A stretch of 64,000 bases of DNA from Terebella lapidaria (taxonomy: Eukaryota > Annelida > Polychaeta > Terebellida > Terebellidae): positions 17,485,106-17,549,105 of the forward strand of contig OX424560.1 in assembly GCA_949152475.1 (NCBI GenBank), in the 5' to 3' direction. Positions 47,246 to 58,933 of this stretch are shown here, in pieces. Made by a program: the position numbers and the translations under genes. The notes beneath the pieces were generated by a model. It worked only from the letters and a program-made list of their open reading frames with translations. It had not been told where the DNA came from and did not search any database. Numbering within the stretch: the stretch's first letter is position 1; each line of letters opens with the position of its first letter.

Positions 47246-48042
47246 CACATGTGGGTATCATCATGACATCACCGACTACTGCTTACTTGTCTCTGTACAT
47301 CACCAGTGAGGTTTACCGTAGACGCGGCATCGGGCGACGTCTTTTTGATCACGCAATGAACATATCTGGATCCCGTACAGTTCTACTAGACGCGGCTATC
47401 ACCAGGAAGGATATGTATGCATCAGCTGGCTATCACTATCATGGGATTGATTCCCTTATCATAGAAGGCATCAGTGACGGGAATTTTGCTGCAAATTCAC
47501 CACGATGTGACGAGATTGTTCTCAGAACAATATCAGTAGCAGACTTTGATGACGTCATCGCGTATGACACGAGTGTGTCTTGTCATGAACGTGGAGCATA
47601 CTTGAGGAATTTTCTCGGTTCGTCTGGCACGGAATCGATTGTTGCACAAATGAAAATAACTGGGAAAATATGTGGATATCTTGCTATGCGGAAAGTTGCA
47701 AGTACAGGAAATGATGCATATCCACATTACAAAGCTATGGGTTTCCACGCTGATAGTGCCAAAGTGGCTTCCTCGCTACTACAAAACATGATTTTGGGTC
47801 ACCTTCCTTCTTCCATAATAAAATATTCTTTCACATTCTACTCCAGCAATGAGCTGGCCGTGTGCGAGCTCGCCAGTAAGTTCAGTGTTGTTGAACCCAA
47901 AAAGACTCCTTGTGGGTATCAAATGTCCACTCGCCTTGGCGCACCAACATCCGCACATGAAAAGGTGTATTCTGTTCTCAATTTGTTCTATGACTATGCC
48001 TATATTTGTTTCTTGCAGAAATTAAAATCATTTACAAAATGA
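47246..48042 (+). pseudogene. GNAT N-acetyltransferase copy 2, exon 2, stop lost
   Basis: The acceptor TTTACAG is intact. The exon carries the acetyl-CoA loop YRRRGIG and the full C-terminal domain without frameshift. Where copies 1 and 3 stop after DYA, copy 2 has TAT instead of TAA (48000-48002 region) and continues for 13 residues (YICFLQKLKSFTK). If copy 2 could splice, the product would be 329 residues. The combination of donor loss and stop loss argues for decay. The open frame and mostly conservative changes say the decay is recent. Confidence 0.6.
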
Positions 48043-48774
48043 GCATAGTTTGTTTTATACATTTGGAACAGCAATGTATGTATACGACTCACTTCACCGT
48101 ATTTTGTTGATGCAAATAAAAACACAATCATGACACATTCCAGAATAGAAACTCGCCTAGATCAGGCAAGAGCAGATGTGTAAAATATAGTGACTTCAAT
48201 ACAATAACAAACCTATGCAGTCTTCACTGATAACAATTATTGTTTCAGTTTAAACAGTGTCATTCACAAAAATGCATTATTCAAAAATAATAATAATGAC
48301 AATTGTCTGAGTAAAATTCGTTTTTGAAAATCCAGCCATTTTTGGGGGTTGGAAGTATCTCAAAACAGATTACTTGATTTGGGACCCTAATTGTGACAAA
48401 TGCTCAAACAGGCAATTCAATGGCAATGAAAAATACACACATCACAGGTGTACATATGGTGAGTCCAACATTACTATGATATAATGGTAAAAGACCAGCC
48501 TATACCTCATAGAGCTGAGACAACGTACAACCCTATTGTCGTTTTGTCATTCATTTGTATTGATAATGTTAGAGGGAATCCCGGCTTTCTTCAAGATTTG
48601 ATACGGGTGAGGTGTTTAAATTGGATTTTGTCACTGCCAGCTTGAATACTCCAGCGACAGTTTCCAGAAAATAAGGCTTTTGATGGCTTAAATCCCGCAT
48701 CATCTCCTAAAGTCGAGAAATTGCATTTGTATCAGATAATAGTTCCACATTATCTCTTTGCAACTATTAGATTT

Positions 48775-49365
48775 CATTTGTGGTTGATTTACAAAATTTG
48801 TCTTCACATTTGTGGGTTTTCACATTGATGAGCGTTTTCTCTTTTGTGGGTTCAACAAATCCTCACTAGATCTATAATATATTCAACAAATGTTTGCTGA
48901 AAAGAATATAACTGGCAAGGTCAAATCAAACTAGTGGGATTGGGTCTGGGTACATCTGCCTTTTCTCTCCTACCATATCTGCCCTCTTCACAGTGTTATA
49001 TACTAATTAAGATTTTCAATACACGACAACGTCTTTGCATTACATGCAAATCTCCAACTCAGTGCCCAAATATGCACAGACATCCGGATGCTTAGTGGCT
49101 TCTTTACGAGCTTTGAATTGGCATAAGAAATTGAATGCGAACACACGATTTCCGCATTGTTAATTCGATGCTTGAAATTGAGAGTGCAGTGCAGACGTCC
49201 CCGTTGAATTCATATGCCACAGTGATATCGACAAATGCAGTACTATACAAAAACCCTTTTTCACTTCACACAAGTCATGCAGGTTTCATTGCTTCGCACC
49301 ATCGTTAAGCTTTGGAGTGTAATTGACATGGACACACACATATATAAAGTATAGTCTGTGTTTTG
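48775..49365 (+). repeat. Third partial copy of the 25.1-25.6 / 53.1-53.7 kb segment
   Basis: It contains the TTGTGGGTT cluster, the CTCTTCACA.TGTTATATAC block, the minus-oriented palindromic core near 49060-49165 and the GTTAAGCTTTGGAGT tail. It is closer to the unit B copy (GTGCCCAAATATGCACAGAC shared) than to A. It lies between units A and B and may mark the duplication junction. Confidence 0.65.
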
Positions 49366-49369
49366 GTCA

Positions 49370-50100
49370 CACTACTGGTCAGCGCTGACCAGCTCCTATG
49401 AATATTTATTGATTTCAGTCATTTCCGGTTTAATTCTTGGACATTAGAATATTCATATATGGCAAGTCGGGTTTACATACAAAATGATACAAATAATTTT
49501 TAACTTCCGATAATTTACCCCATCCTCACATTTTGGTTGAAGCATACAAATCTTTACACAAACCAAAATGGGGAAAAAAGCTTATCATATAACACTACCT
49601 TCAAGATGAAGACGGCTACATGAAGTGTTGCTATTTTGGAGATGTGCTTGAATTGTAGGATATCATGGTAAATAATGGGGAACCGGCGACTATGGTAGAT
49701 TTGTTCTCGGGGAATCATCCATGCAAAGCGCAGTGTTTTCGGTAACCCTATCTATGAAAATTGATTGATTCTAGCCAGGAATTTGGTGCTATAGACCAAT
49801 TTCTGTAGAATGGTATGATAAGATTACTAAACATCTATCATACACAGGAAATGTGGCCATTCAACAAATATGTGTGAGTAAAACGAAATCAATCATCCTC
49901 TGTGATGTTCAGTTTCTCAAGTCAAAATGTGTTATATCATATGTCGTTTGGGATATGTCGTATATAAGATAGTAAGCTATATGTGTCACTTTTAATTTAA
50001 ATGTGGTGTGTTGTAATTTGTTTGGACTTCTAGAGGTATAAGTATTGAATGAATAACGTAACACACTATGTTTTTCACTCAACACTCACGTTTCAACATT
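49370..50100. other. Unique AT-rich spacer between units A and B
   Basis: No gene or recognised repeat. A short palindrome GGTCAGCGCTGACC lies at about 49377-49390. Confidence 0.45.
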
Positions 50101-50854
50101 CAACCTTTGTGTACTAACTGGCTTTGTATATCCGACCACTTCTAGGCGATGAACAACAAGAACGACCGAATCCGTTGTGGTCCAGAAGAGAGCAACTTGA
50201 TTTATAGTATGAAAACAGTAAGGAACCACGCAGGCGCCAACGCCAAGTAGAGTCCATATTTCAGTATTATAGGTAACAACAGAAGGCACATAGATCAACC
50301 AGACGATTTTTTATATCTATTATATAGCGCAGAAATTACAATTATATGCATTGACATGTGGTTTTCTTTGAAATGACTGACAAGCAATTGATTTTTTGGT
50401 TCCAAGTGTGCAGTCTTATTTGTGTATGTTTATTCTTCAGAGATCCTTTACCCTCGATACCATTACTCCAGAATTGTGTCTTTGATTTGATTTATTTGGC
50501 AATAGCAAAGATACAGCATGACTTCAAATTAGATTTCAAAGAATGATGGAATAGCACAGTTTGACGTTTAATGGTACATTTAAATGTGACAATGAAATAA
50601 ACTAGTATATGATGGTGGGAAATGTTGTCAGGATATCGTGTAAAAACTGATTTGTTTTCCATCAATCACGAGCAGCTGAACACAAACCAATAACCAATTG
50701 ATCTATCACACAAATTGATTTATATTATTGATTAGTTGATTGATTGATTGATTTATCATTGGTCTGTCGATTCATAAATAGTAACAAGTAGCGTGTTTAT
50801 CTTCAACTCCTATTTATTCCTCCCACACTGTTTGTCACACATGGGTGATCCAGT

Positions 50855-50995
50855 ACTAGGCTAATAGAGATATCGTTACATCAAATTGAAAAAAAAATAG
50901 ACAGGAGCCCCACGTCGAATCCACAGCTCATACACCCATGTGAACCGTGTTATGTGAGCTATTAAGTTACTGCTTGAATACATAATAAATACATG
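50855..50995 (-). repeat. tRNA-derived SINE-like element (unit B)
   Basis: Counterpart of 22940-23105. The A-box-like part has changed to TAACTTAATAGC, and the B-box-like part reads GATTCGACG. Confidence 0.3.
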
Positions 50996-51054
50996 TATTT
51001 GTGATGTAATCAGAATTATGGTACTTGGCCTCGTTCATAATCTGGGTAACACCA

Positions 51055-51215
51055 AAACGCAACATTAAATCACTAGATTGTAACGGTATTTGTACCATAT
51101 CACGCCTGTAATGTTTTTTTTGTATGCAAACAACGGTGTTCCTAATCGTTGTGTACCTGATTTCCCATTGGAATCAATCAAGTTATTATTGTCTTGTCTT
51201 GTATCAAAATCAAAC
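51055..51215 (+). mobile_element. 3' tail of an L2/CR1-like retrotransposon (unit B)
   Basis: Counterpart of 23150-23310: GTGTACCTGATTTCCCATTG followed by GAATCAATCAAGTTATTATTG, slightly more decayed than the A copy. Confidence 0.45.
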
Positions 51216-51412
51216 TATAATACTTATATTCTGCTCCATTGAGTGCAGAATAAAGCATTGTTGAACGATGCATATTCACCCGAACATGTCCTTTCATTAT
51301 CTTGTGGTATGAGATGATCAAGCTTTTTTCACGCAGTGATTTATATCATTTACATGCTACAATTCACGTCATTGTCGTAAACTTCCAGACGAGTAGCGAT
51401 GGAATACCGAAC

Positions 51413-51632
51413 TGAATGTATTTGTTCGCTAAAAACACAATACCAATGGCACCTGCAATCGGTCTACAACAGTATATCAATCAGTTTGAGACTATAACAC
51501 ACCCACACCATTTCTACTCGCGAATTGATCGCTATTGGAATCAGTGGGAGAGGAATAGGTGTGGTGGTGTGATTCCCATCTAAGATGCAATGATCAAGAG
51601 TCGCACTCTAACAGAAGGTTCATAGATTATAC
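51413..51632. ncRNA. 220-bp block identical to 23527-23746
   Basis: Identical throughout, hairpin at 51498-51571. It is interrupted immediately after its last base by the 105-bp insertion at 51633. Confidence 0.3.
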
Positions 51633-51743
51633 TAACAATATACTACCATTATAATTGTAGTGTATATACATGATGAGGATATTTAATCAGCATATTCAAG
51701 ATCAGAATGGACAAATAGCGAGGAGATGTTGTGTTCTTTATAC
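51633..51743. mobile_element. 105-bp insertion with TTATAC target duplication
   Basis: Unit A reads TTATAC straight into ATTTGC. Unit B has TTATAC, 105 bp, TTATAC (51738-51743), then ATTTGC. The insert has no clear inverted ends or coding capacity. Confidence 0.65.
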
Positions 51744-51964
51744 ATTTGCTTTGAATTTTTGCTGAAGTTGTGTGACAAAAGACAGGATATTTCATCAGTT
51801 GATGCTTTCTGAAAGTGGACGATAACGCGATTATCAACACTGAAACTGTTATCTCTATATTTCAAGAATACAATTTCTTTGATAGTATATCTGCTGTCCA
51901 GCCCTCTCACCTTCTTTGGTTCAACGGCTGTTCAATGAACTTCCACGGTATTGCCCTTTCACTT

Positions 51965-52100
51965 GCCAATGCCAAATACTAAATGCGGAAATCGTGTGTT
52001 CGCATTCAATTTCCGCCACCAGTTCATAGATCAGTTCAAGATCATAGAAATACCATGAGACGGTATTGTCATTATTAAGATTTTCACACACATATTCTCA
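51965..52100 (+). repeat. Palindromic-core repeat (unit B)
   Basis: AAATGCGGAAATCGTGTGTT then CGCATTCAATTTCCGCC, the counterpart of 23965-24100. Confidence 0.6.
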
Positions 52101-52959
52101 AGCTGTGAATGGACCAACGCTAACGTGCTCACTTATATAGCCTGCTATTTCCAGTACTTGCTGACGTTATTGCTTAGAAATTAATATATGTTTGAACAAA
52201 TTAATTCTTCAGTATAATATGTGCATTACCCCTTAGTACAAGATTTTGAGGATGCGAATGAAAAATCAAACATCCATCATTCCAATCTATTAGCACTCAG
52301 GCATCATCAGGGGCAGACAGTGTGTAAGTAGATACTGAAACAATTTAAAAGCCCCTATGTCAAATGATGATGACACGGGGCACATGACATGGAACATTTA
52401 TATATTTGTTCAGTGTAGTTATTTCTACTATACACCAGATGGAAATACATGACGGCCCAACAACTTATCGAAACAATTAAGAAACGAGAATCAAACCACA
52501 AGTAACAGGTGTATGGATCAGGGACAATCAGTGTGTAAATATTGTTTTTTTCTGCTGTTACACAAGATGGAAACAAATGGTTGATATCTCATTTATATAT
52601 TTATATTTTGTTTAAAAATTGTTTGATGTTAGGTTTTAGATGGAGCTTTGAATATCAACTGTTGATATACGCTTCCAATACACATCAATGCATCAAGTTT
52701 AAGTCACAAAAAATTGTGATATACCTGCGCTAATAATGTTTTTTTCTGACATATGTGGGTTATTAGTATTTCCCTGTCTTCCCAGTAAATTCAATAAATT
52801 CATTTCACATACACATCAAAACCGTTAAACTATTGATGGCAAAAAGGCAATAAGATTGTACCTTGTATCAGCTCCATGAGGTCTAGACTGATCTTCACCA
52901 TACATTAAATGACATTTATCCTTGTTAAGTCTTATGTTGCGTTAGATTGTCACATTTGT

Positions 52960-53165
52960 TTGCAATTGACGAAAACCGTTTTCATATTTGTGGTTGAGTT
53001 GTGGTTAAGTTTTTTGGGTGGATTATTTTCCACATTTGTGGGTGGAGGTTTTCACATTTGTTGGTAAATGACAAAACCCGTTTTCACATTTGTGGGTGAA
53101 CATTTTACATTAATGGTTGATTTACAAAATTTGTTTTCACTTTTGTAGGTTCAACGAATCCTCAC
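52960..53165 (+). repeat. 'CACATTTGTGGGTG' cluster (unit B)
   Basis: Counterpart of 24960-25165, with CACATTTGTTGGTAAATGAC in place of the A variant. Confidence 0.65.
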
Positions 53166-53349
53166 ATAACGACGTATTCAACAAAAAATGTTTGCTGGAA
53201 CAAAATATCACTGACAAGGTCTAATGAAACAAGTGGGTTTGGGTTTCGTTACATCTGCTGTGTTTCTCCTACCATTTCCGCCCTCTTCACACTGTTATAT
53301 ACTAATGAAGATTTTCAATACACGACAACGTCTTTGCATTACATGCAAA

Positions 53350-53470
53350 TCTCCAACTCAGTGCCCAAATATGCACAGACATCTGGATGCTTATTGGCTT
53401 CTTTACGAGCTTTGAATGGACATAAGAAATTAAATGCGAACACACAATTTCCGCATTGTGAATTCGATGC
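53350..53470 (-). repeat. Palindromic-core repeat, second type (unit B)
   Basis: Counterpart of 25340-25460; the minus frame QCGNCVFAFNF...ARKEANKHPDVCAYLG stays open. Confidence 0.55.
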
Positions 53471-54614
53471 TTGAAATTGGGAGTGCAGCGCAGACGTCCC
53501 TGTTGAATTCATACGCCACATACTGTGATATCGACAAATGCAGTACTATACTAAAACCTTTTTTCACTTCACACAAGTCATGCAGGTTTCATTGCTTTGC
53601 ACAATCGTTAAGCTTTGGAGTATAATTGACATGGACTCACACATATATAAAGTATAGTTGTATGACAAAAACGACAATAATATCTCCATATTGCATGCCA
53701 CCATGATCGATTGAATATGCGAAATAATATTAAGGTGAATACGAGCTTGAGATGTTCGAGGTTCTGTAGCAAAAAGTTCGAATCGACCATCGACCCCATT
53801 GTTGATTTGTGTAAACAAGACTGGTATTTCACAAGCCTCTCAGTGGCTATTACGGTGGATTGGTGTCATGGTACATATGCCAAGACGCCATTGCAGATAA
53901 TTTCGGGAGTTAAGTATTTCATTAGCTACTGTCTGCCCTGTAGTTAAATAATGTTTTGGATTCATTGACTTCGATGAGAAACCACTACACAAGGGTGTGA
54001 CTGACGCCCTAAAGCATTACACAGTTCAATAGTATACCAACTTATACCTATAGAGAAAGTTATTTGTTGTGTCAAAAACCCACAACTTGTTGCTTCTCGA
54101 TTATCCTCATCATATATCTCGATATATTGAGCTCTTTTTGTCGTTTTTTTTTTTGTCGCGATTTTTCTCATTATATCATGAAACGAATCTGGTAATATCG
54201 AGTTAATTAACTCATAATATTGAGAGATCTTTTCGAGAAACGACATAACTTAAATACATATGGATACTACAAGAAAGGTTTCAATATAACAAGGAATTTA
54301 AAATGGGATTTTTTTGTCAAAATGACCATACAACCTGTTCGTCATCCTTTCCATGTTCAACTGGGTTTAATGGATCATCCAAATTGCATAGCATGACCTT
54401 TTAGGACTGAACATATTATTGGCGTTTGGTTGGTGCTCGGACTGGTTTATTAATAATATTAATGAGATCTCAAGGTCACACCTAATCACTACGCTGTCTT
54501 ACTCGTGCCAAATTTGGTACGAGTAAACATCGAAATGACATAAACAGTTCATTGATAGTTCGACAATAATAATATTCATCACGATTCTAGACGATGAATT
54601 GAAATCAGTCTTAT

Positions 54615-54759
54615 TTCGAGGGATTCTGCCAATTTTAGACCTCAAACGCGGAAATCTTGTGTTCCCATTCAATCTCCGGCTGCGAGTTCAAATATTTTAT
54701 GGAGACTGTGAGTTAGTATTCAACATCGCGATTTTCACGCGTATTTAGACAGTGATTAA
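54615..54759 (+). repeat. Palindromic-core repeat (unit B, right part)
   Basis: Counterpart of 43990-44130. Its right end, GTGATTAA, is the target of the 353-bp insertion that follows. Confidence 0.6.
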
Positions 54760-55112
54760 TGTTTTACCAAGACTTAAAGCTGCGTTTAAGAAATTCTATG
54801 GACGTCATCATGATTTGGTTGATAAATACAGCAAATCCATGTCTGCCATGCAACTAGATCTATTTTCATGTTAATTTTGGGGAATTCATGACGGGTGCCA
54901 CTAGTGGGGCAGGAAATGCTCACTCTTTCCGGAACACCTGATTTCACCTCCTAATGGCCATTTACGGGGGTTCATGAGTTTCCCTGTCATTTTTGTTTTC
55001 TCTCACTTCGTATGCCTGATATGACTTTCTGTCCCTGGACTGTGAGATTGGATAACGGACCCTGTTTTGTTTGCTCGGAATACTTAATACTGGGTATTGA
55101 TTCCACGTCTAA
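54760..55112 (-). mobile_element. 353-bp insertion in unit B with TAA duplication
   Basis: Unit A runs GTGATTAACTGCTGACG. In B the same flanks are separated by about 353 bp with TAA at both edges (54757-54759, 55110-55112). The right two thirds are an inverted copy of the dispersed repeat seen at 7680-7870 and 14940-15050. The left part has a 35-codon plus-strand frame (54767-54874) containing KFYGRHHDLVDKYS and ending in TAA, which looks like the C-terminus of a retroelement reverse transcriptase polyprotein; that reading is tentative. Confidence 0.5.
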
Positions 55113-55400
55113 TACTGCTGACGTATTGCCACACATTTTACCCAAATCTCTGAACTCGAAATGCCTCGTTTGTCGTGAAAGCTCAAGCATGCTCTTGCTT
55201 CAATTTGTAATTGATTTGATCGTAACTTTTTTTTATTGATCTAACATACAAATTTAGCAGCTACCTAAGATTTGATTCATCATGTTCATGTTATGAAAGA
55301 AATTTCGGGTGGATTTACCATTGTACTTTGTTTTCTTTCTGTGAGGTCAAGACCCCTAACCCATTAACTTGCATCAACAATTACCCCCTGTCTGTGTTAC

Positions 55401-56365
55401 TGTCAAGGGATATTGAGATAGATCCTTTGGATGTGGTGACTGACTTCTCAGATATTCAAGGCACAGAGGGCAATAGAAGCAACAATGCCTGAAGAGTCGA
55501 ATTCCAAGCTTCGTCTCAAGGAAGAAAATCGACGTGAACCCAATTGATACTGCCGAATCTTAGTTGGTATTCTATGTCCACAATCCCATGAGAATGGTTC
55601 TGCCCATGAAATGAGCTGGAAAGACGAAACTGGCAAAATCCCTGCCTAATACGGACCCCACTGGGTGATGAGGTCCATGTCTGATATATCCAACACTATA
55701 TACAAATTTATCCAGTATCCTTGATGTGTCCATTTGTTTCTCCAACGACAATTGTACTGACTAAATCATTATGATACTTACTTTTCTAGTAGTGGATTTA
55801 TAACAACAACTTACATGTATAGATATCGTACTATCAAAATATCCACAGTTCATTGATGGTTGAACTAAACGAAGCTATCATTCAGTAGAGGGTAGGGAAT
55901 TGGGACGATTCATTGCCTACAGTTATACCAATTTACTTGCTGATTTCAGCCACTAATTGCCAACTAACATTTATATGCGCTAATGTATTTATTCTCCTGG
56001 TGCATTCGAACACATGTGCAACTGATCTATGCAATTACTATATATGGGAACAAGAATCGATATATGCCACGTATCTAGCTTATCACAATTTTATCCCTTT
56101 CGTTATCAACAAATCCACACAAAACGACCAAACTGGGTGAATGGAGAATTTGAGACTAGACAGTGGCGTCCACCCTGGCCTTTGTGACCGTCAAGGGGTA
56201 TTGAGATAAATCTCTGGAATAGTGTGATGAGGTGTTCAATATTCAAGTCACAGGGGCAATAAAAGCAACAGTCACGAGTCAAACACCAACCTTTGCCTCA
56301 AAACGCAACATCGAGGGCAGCCAAATCAATACTTGCAGGTGATTTGTTGGTATTCATTCTCACGA
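55401..56365 (+). repeat. Two spaced ~175-bp repeats (unit B)
   Basis: Counterparts of 44416-45383, at about 55401-55578 and 56188-56362. Confidence 0.55.
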
Positions 56366-57310
56366 CTAAAAGTGTATTGCCTTGCTTGTTAGACAAATAG
56401 ACGATCGTTGCTACATTCAAATTTACAACGATGAGAGAGAAGCATGAAATATGTGTACCTTTGAATTAATTTCTTGCGTCATACCGATACTCCTGTGTGT
56501 GATGGGAGAGGTAAGGTTTGACTAAGTTAATTAACAATTAAATCTTCACATTTCTATATCATTGAAACGAATTCAGATAATTGCTGCAAATCAATTGATA
56601 TTTTAAAAGTGAAATTGTAAGTATGTTAGCGTGGATAAATCACGTGGTGATATATGATTTACTAGTAAGCATTTTGGCAGGTTTTTTCCGTAGTTATATT
56701 TATATTCACAACGGGTTACAGTTGAGTGGCAATTTTGAATGAGAAATTTTCTTCACATTTGTAGTCATATTACGCTATCAAAAGACCAAAACCAGCGCTT
56801 TATTTGTGGGTAAAATCTCGTGACGAGTTTCCACCCAGGTTCGTTCGAGAGAGATATATCCATACTTTGAGTAAATCGGGAGGGAGGAGGTATTATTGGG
56901 AACGGGAATTACTATTACGTGATATGATTTGAACTCATCCAGAGTTGGTCTCTCTCGAAGAACTCATGGATAATGAGTGCAACTCAAAAATGCATGGATA
57001 ATATATATTCTAACACCCCAGTTTCACCAGTTAAGTATCCATTCATTTTTACTCTGCGTTCCATTTCTCCATTGATGTAGTCCAAACATACTGCTGCTAA
57101 TGACAAACAAATATTTTGTTCCACTCACATGGAAGACCAACAAAAACCAGTGAGTCAGGGTTTTTCACCAATATCTCGGTAGCTGTCATATCATATATGG
57201 GCAGTATTACTACTATCGGCATCAATATTTGATAAATTTTAATCGACAACAGCTGTTTGTCTGATTTTGGCCTCGGTCAAGGCCACATTCTGAAGCCATT
57301 GTTGATATGG

Positions 57311-57361
57311 TGTATATATACATAAGTGTGATGTTCATAATTTTTGCACCAATGTCACGTG
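57311..57361 (+). promoter_or_regulatory. Candidate core promoter of GNAT copy 3
   Basis: TGTATATATAC at 57311-57321 and CACGTG at 57356-57361, the same arrangement as copy 2, about 255 and 215 bases upstream of the ATG. Confidence 0.35.
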
Positions 57362-57573
57362 GCGTATACGGAAAGAAATTGGAGGTTTTCGAACAACGTA
57401 ATACAAAGTTTTAATGGATTCGGATAGGGTTCAAACAGCGAAAGGTTCGAGTATTGTTATCATCTGATAATTGTAACAATAATGTATACATACAAGACAA
57501 ATAACAGATGGTACGTATATCAATATTGCAAATATTATGTGTAAATATGAATGGTTAATTCCATGCAAAAGAG

Positions 57574-57766
57574 ATGACTGAAGAAACGTGGAGCGTAGAT
57601 AACTTGAGGCTGACGATCAGGTGCTTGCGCAGTGATGACCTGGATCAGTTGCACTTGATGACGTCTGAAGTTGGATGGTCGGCGTCAGTGGAAGAGTACA
57701 AACTGATTCTCCAAGCTGCACCTGGTGGACTTATAGGGGCGTTTTTGGAAGGCGGACGTCTTGTGT
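57574..57766 (+). CDS. GNAT N-acetyltransferase copy 3, exon 1
   Basis: ATG at 57574; 193 nt to an intact GTGAGT donor (57767-57772). It encodes the first 64 residues of the GNAT domain, nearly identical to copy 2, and exits in phase 1. The intact donor here and in copy 1 shows what copy 2 has lost. The intron is 409 bp. Confidence 0.82.
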
Positions 57767-58175
57767 GTGAGTTTTAAAGTAAATCTATTGTCTCTTCAAA
57801 TAGATGCTTTTGAAACACTATCAATACGCTCACCAGTGTGATACTCGGCTGACTGAGTATCTTTCCCCAAATTACGGTGTGTGTTTTTTCAAATAGTATT
57901 GAACTTATACTACTGAAGTATTGAGCTGATACTTGAAACATATCCCTTATTTAGATGAATGGATATTTCGTTAGTGCATTTCTCATGCGGTCACAAAAAG
58001 CCAATTTAATAACATGAAAGTGTTGTAAAAAATATACCCAAAAGTTCATATTGTACGGACAATAACAAATTTCCGATTATAACCACTGATGGATCAATTG
58101 TTTGCTCCTATTGTTTGCACTCGTAAATAAGTGTCGATATGGGTGTTGACTACAATATTGTGTGTATGTTTACAG

Positions 58176-58933
58176 CGCATGTGGGTATCATCATGTCATC
58201 ACCAACTACTGCTTACTTGTCTCTGTACATCACCAGTAAGGTTTACCGTAGACGTGGCATCGGGCGACGTCTTTTTGATCACGCAATGAACATATCTGGA
58301 ACCCGTACAGTTCTACTAGACGCGGCTATCACCAGGAAGGATATGTATGCGTCAGCTGGCTTTCACTATCATGGGATTGATTCCCTTATCATAGAAGGCA
58401 TCAGTGACGGGAACCTTGCTGCAAATTCACCAAAATGGGACGAGATTGTTCTCAGAACAATATCAGTAACAGACTTTGATGACGTTATCGCATATGACAC
58501 GAGTGTGTCCTGTCATGAACGTGGAGCATACTTGAGAAATTTTCTTGGTTCGTCTGGCACCATATCGCTTGTTGCACAAATGAAAATAACTGGAAAAATA
58601 TGTGGATATCTTGCTATGCGGAAAGTTGCAAGTACAGGAAATGATGCATATCCACATTACAAAGCTATGGGTTTCTACGCTGATAGCGCTCAAGTGGCTT
58701 CCTCGCTACTACAAAACATGATTTTGAGTCACCTTCCTCCTTCCATCGTCAGATATTCCTTCACATTCTACTCCAGCAATGAGACGGCCGTATCTGAGCT
58801 TGCCAGCAATTTCAGTGTTGTTGAACCCAGAAAGACGCCTTGTGGGTACCAAATGTCCACTGGCCTTGGCGCACCAACATCCGCACATGAAAAGGTGTAT
58901 TCTGTTCTCAATTTGTTCTGGGACTATGCCTAA
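58176..58933 (+). CDS. GNAT N-acetyltransferase copy 3, exon 2 (YitH/Acetyltransf_18 type)
   Basis: The acceptor TTTACAG ends at 58175 and the stop TAA is 58931-58933. With exon 1 it gives 316 residues, the same length as copy 1. Order: SHVGIIMSS strand, YLSLYITS, the acetyl-CoA loop YRRRGIG (about residues 88-94), RRLFDHAMN, and the YHGIDSLIIEG strand. Then comes the C-terminal Acetyltransf_18-like half (CHERGAYLRNFLGS, GKICGYLAMRKV, YKAMGFYADSAQVASSLL and a terminal KVYSVLNLFWDYA). It is cytosolic, with no signal peptide or membrane span. Of the three copies this is the most clearly intact, together with copy 1. Substrate unknown. Confidence 0.85.

Larger units (their letters stand above)
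22187..48770 (+). repeat. Segmental duplication unit A (interrupted)
   Basis: It is collinear with 50102-59735. Matching pieces are 22187-26580 with 50102-54232, 30048-30317 with 54233-54490, and 43863-48770 with 54495-59735. The gaps in the match are the foldback element (26581-30047) and the Kolobok-like element (30322-43858). Outside annotated genes and repeats, the unit holds no other gene. Confidence 0.85.
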
